Assembly: GCF_000238335.3 (NCBI RefSeq)
Contig: NZ_AHCB03000007.1
Coordinates: forward strand, 1 to 64,000
DNA: 64,000 nt
From: Pseudoalteromonas marina
Lineage (GTDB): Bacteria; Pseudomonadota; Gammaproteobacteria; Enterobacterales; Alteromonadaceae
Direction: 5' to 3'
The position numbers were made by a program, and so were the translations under genes. The notes under the pieces are model-generated. The model was given only the letters and a program-made list of their open reading frames with translations. It had not been told where the DNA came from and made no database searches. This document shows, in pieces, positions 7,978 through 17,847 of the stretch (position 1 is the first letter of the stretch; each line of letters starts with the position of its first letter).

Positions 7978-9840
7978 ATGACACTTGATAGTAGCAAGTA
8001 TCCATTACTTAACTTGGTTGACAAACCAGCTCAATTACGAGACTTAGCGCAAGATAAACTTCCCGAGTTTAGCAATGAGCTACGTGAGTATTTACTTAAC
8101 TCTGTATCGCAAAGTAGCGGTCATTTAGCGTCTGGTTTAGGCACAGTTGAGCTTACAGTTGCACTTCATTATGTATATAACACACCAGAAGATCGTGTAG
8201 TGTGGGATGTTGGGCATCAAGCCTACCCGCATAAAATCTTAACGGGTCGCCGCGACCAAATGCATACTATTCGCCAAAAGGATGGTCTGCACCCATTCCC
8301 ATTTAGAGATGAAAGCGACTACGACACATTCAGTGTTGGCCATTCTAGCACCTCAATTTCTGCAGCTTTGGGCATGTCAATTGCAGCGCAAAAAGAAGGT
8401 GCAGGGCGTAAAACGGTTGCAGTTATTGGTGATGGCGCTATTACTGCGGGTATGGCATTTGAGGCGATGAATCATTTAGGCGATGTAAAATCAGACATGC
8501 TTATTATTCTAAATGATAACGAAATGTCGATTTCAGAAAACGTTGGCGCATTAACCAACCACTTTGCGCGTATTCTATCTGGTAGTTTTTACACCAACAT
8601 TCGCGAAGGAAGTAAAAAGTTACTGTCTGGCGTACCGCCTGTTAAAGAGCTTGCCAGTAGAGTGGAAGAGCACCTTAAAGGCATGGTTATCCCTGGTACG
8701 TTTTTTGAAGAACTTGGCTTAAATTATATTGGCCCAATTGATGGGCACGATGTAAACATGCTGGTTGATACATTACGTAATATGCGTAATTTAAAAGGCC
8801 CACAACTTCTTCATATAAAAACGCAAAAAGGTAAGGGTTACAAGCCAGCTGAAGCCGACCCTATTGGTTACCACGGCGTCCCTAAGTTTGATCCAAACAC
8901 ATCTAGCTTGCCTAAATCAAAACCAGGCGCCCCTACTTTTTCAAAAGTATTTGGCGACTGGCTATGCGACATGGCGCAGCAAGATGATAAGTTAATGGCT
9001 ATCACTCCTGCCATGCGTGAAGGCTCGGGCATGGTGCGCTTTTCAAAAGAACATGCTGATAAGTATTTTGACGTCGCAATTGCTGAACAACATGCTGTAA
9101 CTCTAGCCGCAGGTTTTGCATGTGAAGGCTTAAAGCCTGTTGTTGCTATCTATTCAAGCTTTTTACAGCGCGCATACGATCAGCTCATTCACGATGTTGC
9201 ATTACAAAACCTCCCTGTATTATTTGCCATTGACCGAGCAGGTATTGTTGGTGCCGATGGCGAAACACATCAAGGCGCATACGATCTCAGCTTTATGCGT
9301 TGTATTCCTAATATGGTTATTATGGCACCTAGCGATACTAATGAATGCCGCCAAATGTTGTACACAGGTTACAAAGCTAATTGCCCGGTTGCTGTTCGTT
9401 ACCCTCGCGGAAGCGCTGGTACGGCAGATATTCAGAGCGATATGCAACTTTTCGAAATTGGTAAAGCAAATACAATAAAAGAAGGTTCAAAGATTGCCAT
9501 TTTGTCATTTGGTACATTGCTTGAAAACGCACAACTTGCTGCAAATGAACTTAATGCAACGCTTGTTAACATGCGCTTTATAAAGCCACTTGATACTTCA
9601 CTGTTAAACGACATTATTAAAAATCATGATGTAATTGTTACACTTGAAGATAATGCCATTGCCGGTGGTGCAGGCTCTGCGGTTAACGAATACTTAGCCA
9701 GCCAGCAGGCCAATGTTAAAATACTTAACTTAGGTATTCCTGATGAGTTTATTAAGCACGGCACGCAAGACGAAATGCACGATGAAATGGGCTTAGGCGA
9801 GCAAGGTATTTTAAGTTCAATAAGGTCATTTACTGCTTAG
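7978..9840 (+). CDS. dxs: 1-deoxy-D-xylulose-5-phosphate synthase
   Basis: 620 residues from the ATG at 7978, the same length as E. coli Dxs. The frame is open 12 codons further left from a TTG, but [15 protein letters not shown] aligns with the E. coli N-terminus and AAGGA lies upstream at 7961-7965. It is a thiamine-diphosphate enzyme joining pyruvate and glyceraldehyde-3-phosphate in the first step of the MEP isoprenoid pathway. Visible signatures: [15 protein letters not shown], the TPP motif [19 protein letters not shown]...NDN, and the transketolase-like [20 protein letters not shown]. It is the third gene of the xseB-ispA-dxs unit. Confidence 0.97.
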   Translation: MTLDSSKYPLLNLVDKPAQLRDLAQDKLPEFSNELREYLLNSVSQSSGHLASGLGTVELTVALHYVYNTPEDRVVWDVGHQAYPHKILTGRRDQMHTIRQKDGLHPFPFRDESDYDTFSVGHSSTSISAALGMSIAAQKEGAGRKTVAVIGDGAITAGMAFEAMNHLGDVKSDMLIILNDNEMSISENVGALTNHFARILSGSFYTNIREGSKKLLSGVPPVKELASRVEEHLKGMVIPGTFFEELGLNYIGPIDGHDVNMLVDTLRNMRNLKGPQLLHIKTQKGKGYKPAEADPIGYHGVPKFDPNTSSLPKSKPGAPTFSKVFGDWLCDMAQQDDKLMAITPAMREGSGMVRFSKEHADKYFDVAIAEQHAVTLAAGFACEGLKPVVAIYSSFLQRAYDQLIHDVALQNLPVLFAIDRAGIVGADGETHQGAYDLSFMRCIPNMVIMAPSDTNECRQMLYTGYKANCPVAVRYPRGSAGTADIQSDMQLFEIGKANTIKEGSKIAILSFGTLLENAQLAANELNATLVNMRFIKPLDTSLLNDIIKNHDVIVTLEDNAIAGGAGSAVNEYLASQQANVKILNLGIPDEFIKHGTQDEMHDEMGLGEQGILSSIRSFTA

Positions 9841-9861
9841 TTAATTATTTTAACTGTTTAT

Positions 9862-9887
9862 AAAAAGGAGCCTGTTGGCTCCTTTTT
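9862..9887 (+). terminator. Terminator after dxs
   Basis: Perfect 11-bp stem AAAAAGGAGCC / GGCTCCTTTTT with a TGTT loop, ending in T5, 21 bases past the dxs stop. Confidence 0.92.
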
Positions 9888-10036
9888 CGTTTTTATCATT
9901 ATTTTTTGCATCCAATTTAACTTTTAAGCCGTTATTGCTGTGAGGTTAACATGTAAATAATCAGTGCTGCTTAGTCTGTGCTTTATAAGCAAGCCCTTTA
10001 TTTACCTAAATTTAATGGAATATTTAGAAGGTAAAA

Positions 10037-12151
10037 ATGATGAATAACGCTAATTTAACAACTCATACAGCACAAAAAAACACATTGAAACATACGCTTA
10101 GTTTTTCAGCGTTAACACTTGCAGTATTAATCGGCATTACAGGTTGTAGCTCAGACGATGGTAAAAACGGCGTAGATGGTATTGCAGGCACCGACGGACA
10201 AAATGGTACTGATGGAACAAATGGCAACCCAGGCTTTGCATCAGCCACATTTATTTTGGCAAACAATGGAGAAACCAACACGGGTACCATTGATTTAATT
10301 GACCAAAGTGCTTCTAAATTAAAAACTTTTAACACAACAGCTAACGAAGGCGTTGCTTTTGATAGCTTAGGTAATTTATTACAAGCAAGCGACAGCGAAA
10401 GTGGCAGTATTAAAACTATCTGTCAGCTTGCTAACCGTGCTGATGGCAGCAGCTATGCTGCAAATACTGATCGTGAAATAACAGGTGCTAACACTACGCT
10501 CGTAAACCCTAAAGGAATTGCCGTAGCAAAAAAAAGTGGCCTTATTTTTATTGCTGATTTTGGCGCGATGCAAATAACTACTTTTGGCGCTACAGCAGCG
10601 GGTAACGCAGCCCCTTTAGGCACAACCATCACAGAAGCTGCACCGTGGGATGTTGATTATGATGAAACAAATGACCGTCTTTATGTAGCACTTACAAATG
10701 GTGATGTAGCCGTTTACGATAATTTTGTTGGTGGTGAATTTGCCGCTATGCCAAGTCGTACAATCACCCCTAGCAATAATGATGGTTTGCAAATATCTGT
10801 AAATATTCATGGTATTGTTTATGACTCAAATACTAATAAACTTATTTTATCTGATGTAGGCAGTGCATCAGATGCAACCGATGGTTCGTTATTTGTAATC
10901 AATAACGCATCAACCGCAGACGGCTTAGTAAGCGTTGCACGCAGTATTGCCGGCCCAGCAACAATGCTTGGTAACCCGGTTGATATTAGCCTTGAAGGGA
11001 GTGACTTGCGTGTAGCCGAAAAATCAAATGATGCTGTTCTTGTATTCAGCAATATTTTTTCAGGTGAAAGCGGCGATATTACTCCTGACTTAGTCACTTC
11101 AACTATTAAACCTGAGTCAATTACTAAAGTGGGTATGCAAAATGTAATGGCTGACATTTCAGATAGTGATGCCGCTAATATGGCGCTACTTGGGGTTGCT
11201 GTTAGCAGTAATCCGGGTACTACAGGTGAAACAACGGGGCAAATTAGTCGATTAAGCTCTCAACTTAGCACAGAAATTGGCAACTATAATGCGGGTCAAA
11301 CTATCGAGAGTGTAACTTTTGATAAAGCAGGTAATAGCTATACAACGTTCGATAACAGTACAACTTCTACTGGCGGTATTGCTATTTCAAATAAGGTGGC
11401 AATAAACAGAGATGGACAAACGTATAATACAAACCAAGACAGTATTATTACTGGAGCAAATACAGGCCTTATTTCCCCTAAAGGTCTTGATGTAGCTTCT
11501 GATAGCGGTATGATTTTGGTTGCAGAAAATAATGCAGATACACCAAGTATCTCAATATTTTCAACGTGTACCACAGGAGATGCAAGCCCATTAATGACCC
11601 TTACTTTTGCTAACGGTGCGCGTCCTTGGGATGTTGATTACGATGCAAACACTGACCGTGCATTTGTCGCACTCACAAATGGCACCGTTGCTGTATTCGA
11701 CGAAGTCAAAAGCAAGCTTATGGCCGGAAATGCAAATATTGCTGTTGAAGACAGACTTATAACACCTGCAAATGCTGGAACCGCAGTAGAAGCGCCAACT
11801 AATATACATGGCATAGACTACGATTCGCTAAGTGGCTCGTTAATTCTCTCTGATGTCGGTAGCGCCGCTGTTGCTGATGATGGAAAAATATATGTATTAA
11901 ATAACGTGGCAATGGCATCGGGGTTGGTAAATATCAGCACCACAATTAGCGGTCCAAATACCCTACTGGGTAATCCTGTCGATATTATGTATACCGGAAC
12001 AGATTTATACGTAGCTGAAAAATCAAATAATGTAGTTATGCGTTTTAACAATATTTTAAGTATTGCCGGCGGTGATATTAGCGCCGATGCAAGCACTGCA
12101 TTTACGGCACCTGAGTCAGTCGCAATATTACCAGCTTGGCTTAATCAATAG
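10037..12151 (+). CDS. Large lipoprotein: collagen-like linker and two duplicated beta-propeller-like halves
   Basis: 704 residues. An unusually long N-region precedes a lipobox ending GITGC, so the mature protein is probably lipid-anchored. Next comes a short Gly-X-Y tract (KNGVDGIAGTDGQNGTDG and on), then two halves of about 300 residues that repeat each other: both contain PKG(I/L)(A/D)VA, PWDVDYD..(N/T)DR, ALTNG.VAV(Y/F)D, NIHGI.YDS, L.LSDVGSA, GNPVDI and VAEKSN. The pattern is that of NHL/SMP-30-like propeller blades. Function unknown; a surface-binding or sensing role is inference. Ribosome site AAGG precedes the start. It converges on the propeller/GGDEF sensor gene. Confidence 0.8.
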   Translation: MMNNANLTTHTAQKNTLKHTLSFSALTLAVLIGITGCSSDDGKNGVDGIAGTDGQNGTDGTNGNPGFASATFILANNGETNTGTIDLIDQSASKLKTFNTTANEGVAFDSLGNLLQASDSESGSIKTICQLANRADGSSYAANTDREITGANTTLVNPKGIAVAKKSGLIFIADFGAMQITTFGATAAGNAAPLGTTITEAAPWDVDYDETNDRLYVALTNGDVAVYDNFVGGEFAAMPSRTITPSNNDGLQISVNIHGIVYDSNTNKLILSDVGSASDATDGSLFVINNASTADGLVSVARSIAGPATMLGNPVDISLEGSDLRVAEKSNDAVLVFSNIFSGESGDITPDLVTSTIKPESITKVGMQNVMADISDSDAANMALLGVAVSSNPGTTGETTGQISRLSSQLSTEIGNYNAGQTIESVTFDKAGNSYTTFDNSTTSTGGIAISNKVAINRDGQTYNTNQDSIITGANTGLISPKGLDVASDSGMILVAENNADTPSISIFSTCTTGDASPLMTLTFANGARPWDVDYDANTDRAFVALTNGTVAVFDEVKSKLMAGNANIAVEDRLITPANAGTAVEAPTNIHGIDYDSLSGSLILSDVGSAAVADDGKIYVLNNVAMASGLVNISTTISGPNTLLGNPVDIMYTGTDLYVAEKSNNVVMRFNNILSIAGGDISADASTAFTAPESVAILPAWLNQ

Positions 12152-12164
12152 CGTTAACCTCACC

Positions 12165-12193
12165 ATACCTGACCAATCACTTTGGTCAGGTAT
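12165..12193. terminator. Bidirectional hairpin between lipoprotein and sensor genes
   Basis: Perfect 11-bp inverted repeat ATACCTGACCA (12165-12175) with TGGTCAGGTAT (12183-12193), placed between two converging stops. No long T tract on either side. Confidence 0.55.
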
Positions 12194-15100
12194 TATCGCA
12201 TCCACACTTTTATATCGGCCAAACCATTTCTCTGTAGCATACCCAGTTGCTGCTCTACATTAGAGTTTTGTTCAAACTCAAATGCATCTAGCTGCTCGTC
12301 GAAAGTAATATGCGCTACACCGTCTCCACCGCGTTTTTTAACTTGATGAAGCGAAATATCAGCTAAATTAATAGAGGTTTCCCAACTAATTACTTGCCCA
12401 CCAAGTAACGGTAATGGGTAGAAAGACCAACCAATTGAGGCTGTTATATTTGTCATATTTCCGTTAGGTAATTGGAAAGAGTACTCTGCAATCGCTTTAC
12501 AAAGCTCTGAAGAGTAACTGTCTATTTTATTGCACTTAAAATCACGTAAAAGTAATAAAAACTCATCGCCACTCCAGCGCGCTACATAGTCAGAGCCCTG
12601 CGTACGCGAGTTTAATAGCGCAGCCATTTGCTGCAAACAGCTGTCACCAGCAATTGGACCAAAGGCATCATTTATACGGCTAAAGTTATCTAAATTAATA
12701 ATAACCAGTACAAGTGATTTCCCTTGGGCCTGTAATGACTGTGAATTACGTTGAAAATGCTCAATATCTTTTGGTAATTGATCAAACAAGAAACGACGGC
12801 TACGCAAGCCTGTAAGCTCATCGGAGTGGCTTACAAGTTTAAGTTGTGAGTTAACTTGCCCAAGCTTATCATTCGCTTGTCGAAGCTCTAACGTACGCTC
12901 TGTAATTAAACCTTCAAGCACTTCTTGTTTTCTGCGTTCTTGCGCTTTAAGCACCCAAAATACTAAGTAAAGAAGTAAAATAAAGCCACTGGTGATCAGT
13001 AACCTAAAGTAAATTGTTTCATCAAACCGCTCTGGCACAATAAACCCATATTCTACGTATTGCGCCTTTGACCAATCTTCACCTTGGCGTTTTGCCTCTA
13101 ACTGAAATAAAAATGCCCCAGCTGGTAAGTTGGTATAAATAGCCTCGCGGCGCGTGTTTGCATAACGCCAATCATTGTCCAAACCACTTAACTGATACCT
13201 AAACTCAATACTGTTTGGCGCATAATAGTCTATCGCCGTATAGGTTAGTGTTATGTCTCGCTCGTCAGTTTCTAAAGTCGGCTTTTTACCTAGCGCAGCT
13301 GTTGTTAAATTACGCTCAGGAGTTGTAATTGTTTCAATAGTTGGTTTTAACGACAGCACCCCAAATAGCTCTACATTTTTAGGTATCTCAACAACACCTT
13401 GTAGGCTCGGATACCACATTGAGCTTCCCATATTGACAACTGCATCATGGCCTAAACCACTACAACACTGGTTAGCTTTGCCATCAAGCTGGCGATCGAA
13501 TGACGAAATCACCTCTTCTACTTTTAAACTTTCTATGTTTGTTTTGAACTGCTCCGCTGGCATTCTGTAAACACCTTTCATGGTGCTAACCCACACGTTA
13601 TTTAATTTTTCGTCGTACTCTAAGCTAAATATAGAGCCATACGGTAACCCATTTGCGGCATCAAGCTGTCGCCATTGGCCCTGCGTGCTTCGGTAAAATA
13701 ATCCATCATTAAGCGAGCCTATTAAAATACCCACGCCATCAATATGCAAAACACTTGTAATATAAGCACTTTCAAGTGAAGTTTGATCCCCGACCTTTTC
13801 GATACCGCGATCAGTAAAGTAATACGCACCTTTACTGGTACCTATGACACCAAAGTTTCCTTTGTCTAGTACATAAGTTATAAATTTGCTGCCTAAAAAG
13901 GCGTTATAAGCAAAGGGAGTTAAACCTGCAAAGTTGAGCCTGTAGAGCCCACGGCCTGTGCCAATCCAAAACCCGCCTTTACTAGAGCGACTTATAGCAA
14001 AAACGGGATTATCACGCAGTGCACGCCCAGGCACACTAAAGAGTTTATCGTCTTCGTATACGAACAACCCTCGCCCAGTGGCGATGTATACGCGCTCTCC
14101 ATCAAACTGTAAATCGTGTACTGAGGCACGTCCATACTGACTACTTGGAATTAAGTTAATATAACTTTTATTCAAGTCAAAATAACCAACACCACTTTTA
14201 TTAGCGACCCATAATTTACCATCTGGAGCTTGGCTCAGCGCCATAACCGCTTCAGTCATTTGTGAAACAGCAGCGTGCCTTTCTACTCGCCCTTCGTGAG
14301 CAAGCCACAACCCTTCACTGAAGCTTGCTAACCAAATATTATTTTTATCATCTCTAAAAATATCAGCAAACCAAATACTTTGATCTAGCTGGCTCGGTTC
14401 AACCCATTGCCATTGGCTGGATTTATCTCTGAATAACAAGCGCCCATAAGTGGAAATCCATAAACCACCATCGCTATCACTCATAAATTTATACACAGCA
14501 GAGTTATTCGCGTTGGGTAATGGAAAGGGCCTTAACTCGTCGTCTAAATCTAAAAAGTAAGCGCCTAGCTCTGAAGCTAAATATAAATTCCCATTTAAAA
14601 ATGCAAGATCATGAACGATCGTTTGAGCTAAACGCTCGGGTAACGATATTTTAGCAGTAAGCTCTAAACGTAGTTTGGCAAAATCGGAGGAGTTTTTAGT
14701 TAAGCGTAACAAGTGACGATCGTTTACAAGCCAAATACCTTCTGGCGAAAGCGCCATTTGGCTCACTGAACCCACTATTTGAGTTATAACGGTTGCATTA
14801 GCCGTTGGTAAAATGGCTTTAGATTGACCGCGTAAGTTAACTTGACCACGACCAACGTAATATAACCCGTTTGCGGCTATCCAAGTGCCCCCTTTGGAGT
14901 CTTCAAGAATATCCCTTACAGGGCCTTTAATGTTAAATGCCTGCGCTGCAAAGGTCGCTGGATTAATAACCACTAAACCACTTCTAGTACCAACCCAAAG
15001 TAATCCATTCGAATCGATTAAAAGCTTATTAATGCCATTGCTTGGTAAAAAAGCGCTATTTTGGGTATTGTAGTTTGTAAACGTAGTGCCATCAAAGCGG

Positions 15101-15279
15101 CTCAAACCAAACTGTGTGCCTAGCCAAATGTAGCCTTGCTGATCTTGCACTACGCTTTTTAATGATTGTGACGGTAACCCGTCTTTAATATTCCATTGTT
15201 TAACAACATAGTCAGTAATTGAAGCCCCACTTGGCATTGCGCACAACATCAGTACACACACCAGTAAAAATCGCATCAT
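12193..15279 (-). CDS. Periplasmic propeller (Reg_prop/Y_Y_Y) sensor diguanylate cyclase
   Basis: 1028 residues from the tandem ATG at 15279, preceded by AGGTGG; an upstream TTG at 15306 is less likely. A signal peptide (MMRFLLVCVLMLCAMP) is followed by about 14 propeller-type repeats (GYIWLGTQFGLSRFDG, GLLWVGTRSGLVVIN and so on), a Y_Y_Y domain (IEFRYQLSGLDNDWRYA, TNLPAGAFLFQL), one membrane helix, a coiled coil and a GGDEF domain. The active motif reads SGDEF at about 903-907, which many active cyclases tolerate. No DNA-binding domain is present. The expected role is making cyclic di-GMP in response to a periplasmic ligand; the ligand is unknown. Confidence 0.88.
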   Translation of the reverse strand: MMRFLLVCVLMLCAMPSGASITDYVVKQWNIKDGLPSQSLKSVVQDQQGYIWLGTQFGLSRFDGTTFTNYNTQNSAFLPSNGINKLLIDSNGLLWVGTRSGLVVINPATFAAQAFNIKGPVRDILEDSKGGTWIAANGLYYVGRGQVNLRGQSKAILPTANATVITQIVGSVSQMALSPEGIWLVNDRHLLRLTKNSSDFAKLRLELTAKISLPERLAQTIVHDLAFLNGNLYLASELGAYFLDLDDELRPFPLPNANNSAVYKFMSDSDGGLWISTYGRLLFRDKSSQWQWVEPSQLDQSIWFADIFRDDKNNIWLASFSEGLWLAHEGRVERHAAVSQMTEAVMALSQAPDGKLWVANKSGVGYFDLNKSYINLIPSSQYGRASVHDLQFDGERVYIATGRGLFVYEDDKLFSVPGRALRDNPVFAISRSSKGGFWIGTGRGLYRLNFAGLTPFAYNAFLGSKFITYVLDKGNFGVIGTSKGAYYFTDRGIEKVGDQTSLESAYITSVLHIDGVGILIGSLNDGLFYRSTQGQWRQLDAANGLPYGSIFSLEYDEKLNNVWVSTMKGVYRMPAEQFKTNIESLKVEEVISSFDRQLDGKANQCCSGLGHDAVVNMGSSMWYPSLQGVVEIPKNVELFGVLSLKPTIETITTPERNLTTAALGKKPTLETDERDITLTYTAIDYYAPNSIEFRYQLSGLDNDWRYANTRREAIYTNLPAGAFLFQLEAKRQGEDWSKAQYVEYGFIVPERFDETIYFRLLITSGFILLLYLVFWVLKAQERRKQEVLEGLITERTLELRQANDKLGQVNSQLKLVSHSDELTGLRSRRFLFDQLPKDIEHFQRNSQSLQAQGKSLVLVIINLDNFSRINDAFGPIAGDSCLQQMAALLNSRTQGSDYVARWSGDEFLLLLRDFKCNKIDSYSSELCKAIAEYSFQLPNGNMTNITASIGWSFYPLPLLGGQVISWETSINLADISLHQVKKRGGDGVAHITFDEQLDAFEFEQNSNVEQQLGMLQRNGLADIKVWMR

Positions 15280-15315
15280 ACGCTGCCACCTAGTTAAACT
15301 AATCAAATATAAACA

Positions 15316-15801
15316 CTAAAAGGGTAGTAAACCTGCTTTTATTAATGCTTGCAAACAAATCAATGAAAAAATACCCGCTAACACGTCATCCGCCATAATC
15401 CCAAAGCCACCATGTACGCGTTTGTCTAACATACGAATCGGGCCTGGTTTTGCAATATCAAAAAAGCGAAAAAGTAAAAAGCCAACTAATAAAGTTTGCC
15501 AATTTAATGCTGCACCTATCATGGTGATGTAGTAGCCAGCGACTTCATCCCACACAATAGCAGGATGGTCATGCACACCCAGATCATCAGCTGTTTTACC
15601 GCATGCCCAAATACCAAATACACTTATCACAACTGCAAATACTATTTGTAACCAGATTGGATAATGCATTGTTATAAATATAAATGGCAATGCTGCAAAT
15701 GTGCCAAATGTACCCGGCGCTTTTGGTGCAAGGCCAGTACCAAACCCTAAACCAAAAAACTGGTGTGGGCGTTTTAAGTTAAATAATCGGTTTTTATTCA
15801 A
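15316..15801 (-). CDS. pgpA: Phosphatidylglycerophosphatase A
   Basis: 161 residues with the PgpA family signatures FGLGFGTGLAPKAPGTFGT, VWDEVAGYYI, FFDIAKPGPIRMLD and GGFGIMADDVLAG. Several membrane helices are visible. It dephosphorylates phosphatidylglycerophosphate to phosphatidylglycerol in the inner membrane. The start overlaps the end of thiL by four bases (ATGA type), so translation is coupled; thiL-pgpA is the normal gammaproteobacterial order. Confidence 0.95.
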   Translation of the reverse strand: MNKNRLFNLKRPHQFFGLGFGTGLAPKAPGTFGTFAALPFIFITMHYPIWLQIVFAVVISVFGIWACGKTADDLGVHDHPAIVWDEVAGYYITMIGAALNWQTLLVGFLLFRFFDIAKPGPIRMLDKRVHGGFGIMADDVLAGIFSLICLQALIKAGLLPF

Positions 15802-16772
15802 ACCTGCTCCTTTGTAAAATGCTCAAAGCCCTGTTGCTCAAAGTTAAACATTTCACCATTTTGTAAAAGCTCAATCTTACCGTTACCGCTTTTTATCTGC
15901 CCAATACAGGTAATATCCACACCATATTGGCTTAGCTTTAAATCAAGCATACCTTTATTGTTATCTGGAACAGTAAAAATTAATTCATAGTCATCGCCGT
16001 AGCTAAGAATAAACGGTAATTGCTTATTAAAATCTAAGCTTGCTTTCATTGCCTCTGATGTAGGAATACTCTCAACATTAATCTCTGCATTTACTTGCGA
16101 CATTTCAAGAATATGTGTTAAATCGGCAAGTAATCCATCTGATACGTCAATAGCTGACGTTGCAAGCCCACGGATGACTTGACCCGCAGCAACGCGCGGT
16201 GTTGGGTAGTCAAATCGATTGTTTAAGTATTCTAAATGCGTTGGATCTATATTAATACCTTGCTTACGTGCTTCAATAGCAAGACCCGCGTCCCCTAAAG
16301 GACCCGTAACATAAATCCAATCACCTACCTTTGCACCACTTCTGCGTAGTGCCTTACCTTCCGGCACGGTACCTTTTGCACAAATAGTAATGGTAAGTGG
16401 CCCCTGAGTGGTATCGCCACCAATAATTTGTACATTGAAGTATTCTGCAATTTCATGCATGCCTTCAGTAAATTCTGCAATCCACTGAGAATCTATTGTC
16501 GGTAACGTTAGTGCAACAGATACCCACGTAGGTTCAGCACCCATTGCAGCTAAATCACTTAAATTAACAGCAAGCGCTCTATGCCCCAATGCGCGAGGAG
16601 AAATATCTTCAAAAAAGTGCACGCCTTCAACCAAAGTATCGGTTGTGACTGCAAGTTGGCAGTTTTGTGGAACAGTGACAAGCGCGCAATCATCCCCTAT
16701 ACCTAGGTTAACATCACGACGAGAGATACCACGACCTTTAAAGTAGCGGTTAATTAATTCAAATTCCTTCAT
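15798..16772 (-). CDS. thiL: Thiamine-monophosphate kinase
   Basis: 324 residues from the ATG at 16772 (MKEFELINRYF); two more codons back to a TTG are open but unlikely. ThiL phosphorylates thiamine monophosphate to thiamine diphosphate. Family motifs: the glycine/aspartate-rich NLGIGDDCALV, AVTTDTLVEGVHF, NLSDLAAMGAEP, IIGGDTTQG and SAIDVSDGLLADL. Unusually, the start codon follows a T6 tract belonging to a hairpin after nusB, and no Shine-Dalgarno sequence is seen, so expression may depend on read-through from nusB. Confidence 0.95.
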   Translation of the reverse strand: MKEFELINRYFKGRGISRRDVNLGIGDDCALVTVPQNCQLAVTTDTLVEGVHFFEDISPRALGHRALAVNLSDLAAMGAEPTWVSVALTLPTIDSQWIAEFTEGMHEIAEYFNVQIIGGDTTQGPLTITICAKGTVPEGKALRRSGAKVGDWIYVTGPLGDAGLAIEARKQGINIDPTHLEYLNNRFDYPTPRVAAGQVIRGLATSAIDVSDGLLADLTHILEMSQVNAEINVESIPTSEAMKASLDFNKQLPFILSYGDDYELIFTVPDNNKGMLDLKLSQYGVDITCIGQIKSGNGKIELLQNGEMFNFEQQGFEHFTKEQV

Positions 16773-16774
16773 AC

Positions 16775-16801
16775 ACAAAAAAGCCGACCTATGCCGGCTC
16801 T
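16775..16801 (-). terminator. Hairpin plus T-run between nusB and thiL
   Basis: On the minus strand AGCCG...CGGCT (16782-16786 with 16795-16799, 8-base loop) is followed directly by T6. This has the form of a weak intrinsic terminator inside the operon, ending three bases before the thiL start codon. Confidence 0.5.
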
Positions 16802-16857
16802 CCTTTTAACGGTTATATAAAGTAAATCTCTGAAAGCAAAGTCAGAGAAAAATACTA

Positions 16858-17268
16858 TTACTTGCGTAAATGCTTTACAGCTTTATCAAGTACACCGTTT
16901 ACAAATTTATGACTATCTTCTGCGCCAAATATTTTGGCAAGCTCAATACCTTCGTTGATAGCAACTTTGTAAGGTACATCTTCACGGAACTTAAGTTCGT
17001 AGCTGCTTAAACGTAAAATTGCTCGCTCAACCATATCTAAGTCATCAAATGGACGCGTTAAATGAGGTGATACTGATTCATCAAGTAGCTTGTAATTTAC
17101 AGCTACACCTGAGGCTAAATCTTTAAAGTATTCAACATCAATTTTAGTAACATCGTTTTCGATCAACATTTGTTGCTCGATGTCGGCAATTGCATTACCG
17201 CTTAATTGCCAAGAATAAACGGCTTGAAGTGCTAAGATACGTGCTTTACGTCTTGCTGCTGGTTTCAC
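16858..17268 (-). CDS. nusB: Transcription antitermination factor NusB
   Basis: 136 residues, all-helical. Conserved pieces include the basic N-terminus [54 protein letters not shown] and [10 protein letters not shown]. NusB binds boxA RNA together with NusE (ribosomal protein S10) and promotes rRNA antitermination. It follows ribH after 15 bases, the usual rib-nus order. Confidence 0.96.
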   Translation of the reverse strand: MKPAARRKARILALQAVYSWQLSGNAIADIEQQMLIENDVTKIDVEYFKDLASGVAVNYKLLDESVSPHLTRPFDDLDMVERAILRLSSYELKFREDVPYKVAINEGIELAKIFGAEDSHKFVNGVLDKAVKHLRK

Positions 17269-17283
17269 AAAAATTCCTTAAAC

Positions 17284-17748
17284 TTAAATTTTATCTAACA
17301 CATTAACCATTTCAAGCGCACCCAAAGCAGCTTCGCCGCCTTTGTTACCCATTTTGGTACCTGCGCGCTCAATAGCTTGTTCAATGCTTTCAGTGGTTAA
17401 TACGCCAAATGCAACCGGTATATCATACTCAAGTGATACTTGCGCAAGACCTTTGTTTGACTCGCCAGCAACTAGGTCAAAGTGTGGTGTTCCACCTCTG
17501 ATCACTACGCCTAAAGCGATGATTGCATCATACTCTTTTTTTGCTGCAACGCGTTTTGCCGCTAAAGGTAATTCAACTGCACCCGGTACATAAATCACAG
17601 TAATGTCGTCATCAGATACACCACCGGTACGTTTTAGCTCATCAACAGCACCTTCAAGTAGGCTGCTACCAATAAAGTCATTAAAACGAGAAATGACAAT
17701 GGCAAATTTTTTGCCCGGTGCGTACTTATTACCTTCAATAATTTTCAT
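17284..17748 (-). CDS. ribH: 6,7-dimethyl-8-ribityllumazine synthase
   Basis: 154 residues with lumazine synthase signatures: VISRFNDFI near the N-terminus, [27 protein letters not shown] (catalytic histidine region) and [13 protein letters not shown]. It condenses 5-amino-6-ribitylaminouracil with 3,4-dihydroxy-2-butanone-4-phosphate. It follows ribBX after a 99-base gap that may carry an internal promoter. Confidence 0.96.
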   Translation of the reverse strand: MKIIEGNKYAPGKKFAIVISRFNDFIGSSLLEGAVDELKRTGGVSDDDITVIYVPGAVELPLAAKRVAAKKEYDAIIALGVVIRGGTPHFDLVAGESNKGLAQVSLEYDIPVAFGVLTTESIEQAIERAGTKMGNKGGEAALGALEMVNVLDKI

Positions 17749-17803
17749 TTGATAACCCTAAAAATAAGTTCAAGCGGTTGCGATTGCGCAAAAATTGCTG
17801 CGC

Positions 17804-17812
17804 ATCATACCA
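17804..17812 (-). promoter_or_regulatory. Possible extended -10 promoter before ribH
   Basis: The minus strand reads TGGTATGAT, an extended -10 (TGnTATGAT) about 55 bases before the ribH start, with A/T-rich DNA upstream and no good -35. It sits in the only sizeable gap of the rib operon and could give ribH-nusB independent expression. Confidence 0.35.
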
Positions 17813-17847
17813 TAATAATAATAAAATAGCCTAGTTTAAGCGTTTGC

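Noticed and set aside
10819..12096. Minus-strand frames within the lipoprotein gene
   Set aside because: They mirror the duplicated coding pattern of the lipoprotein and lack start signals.
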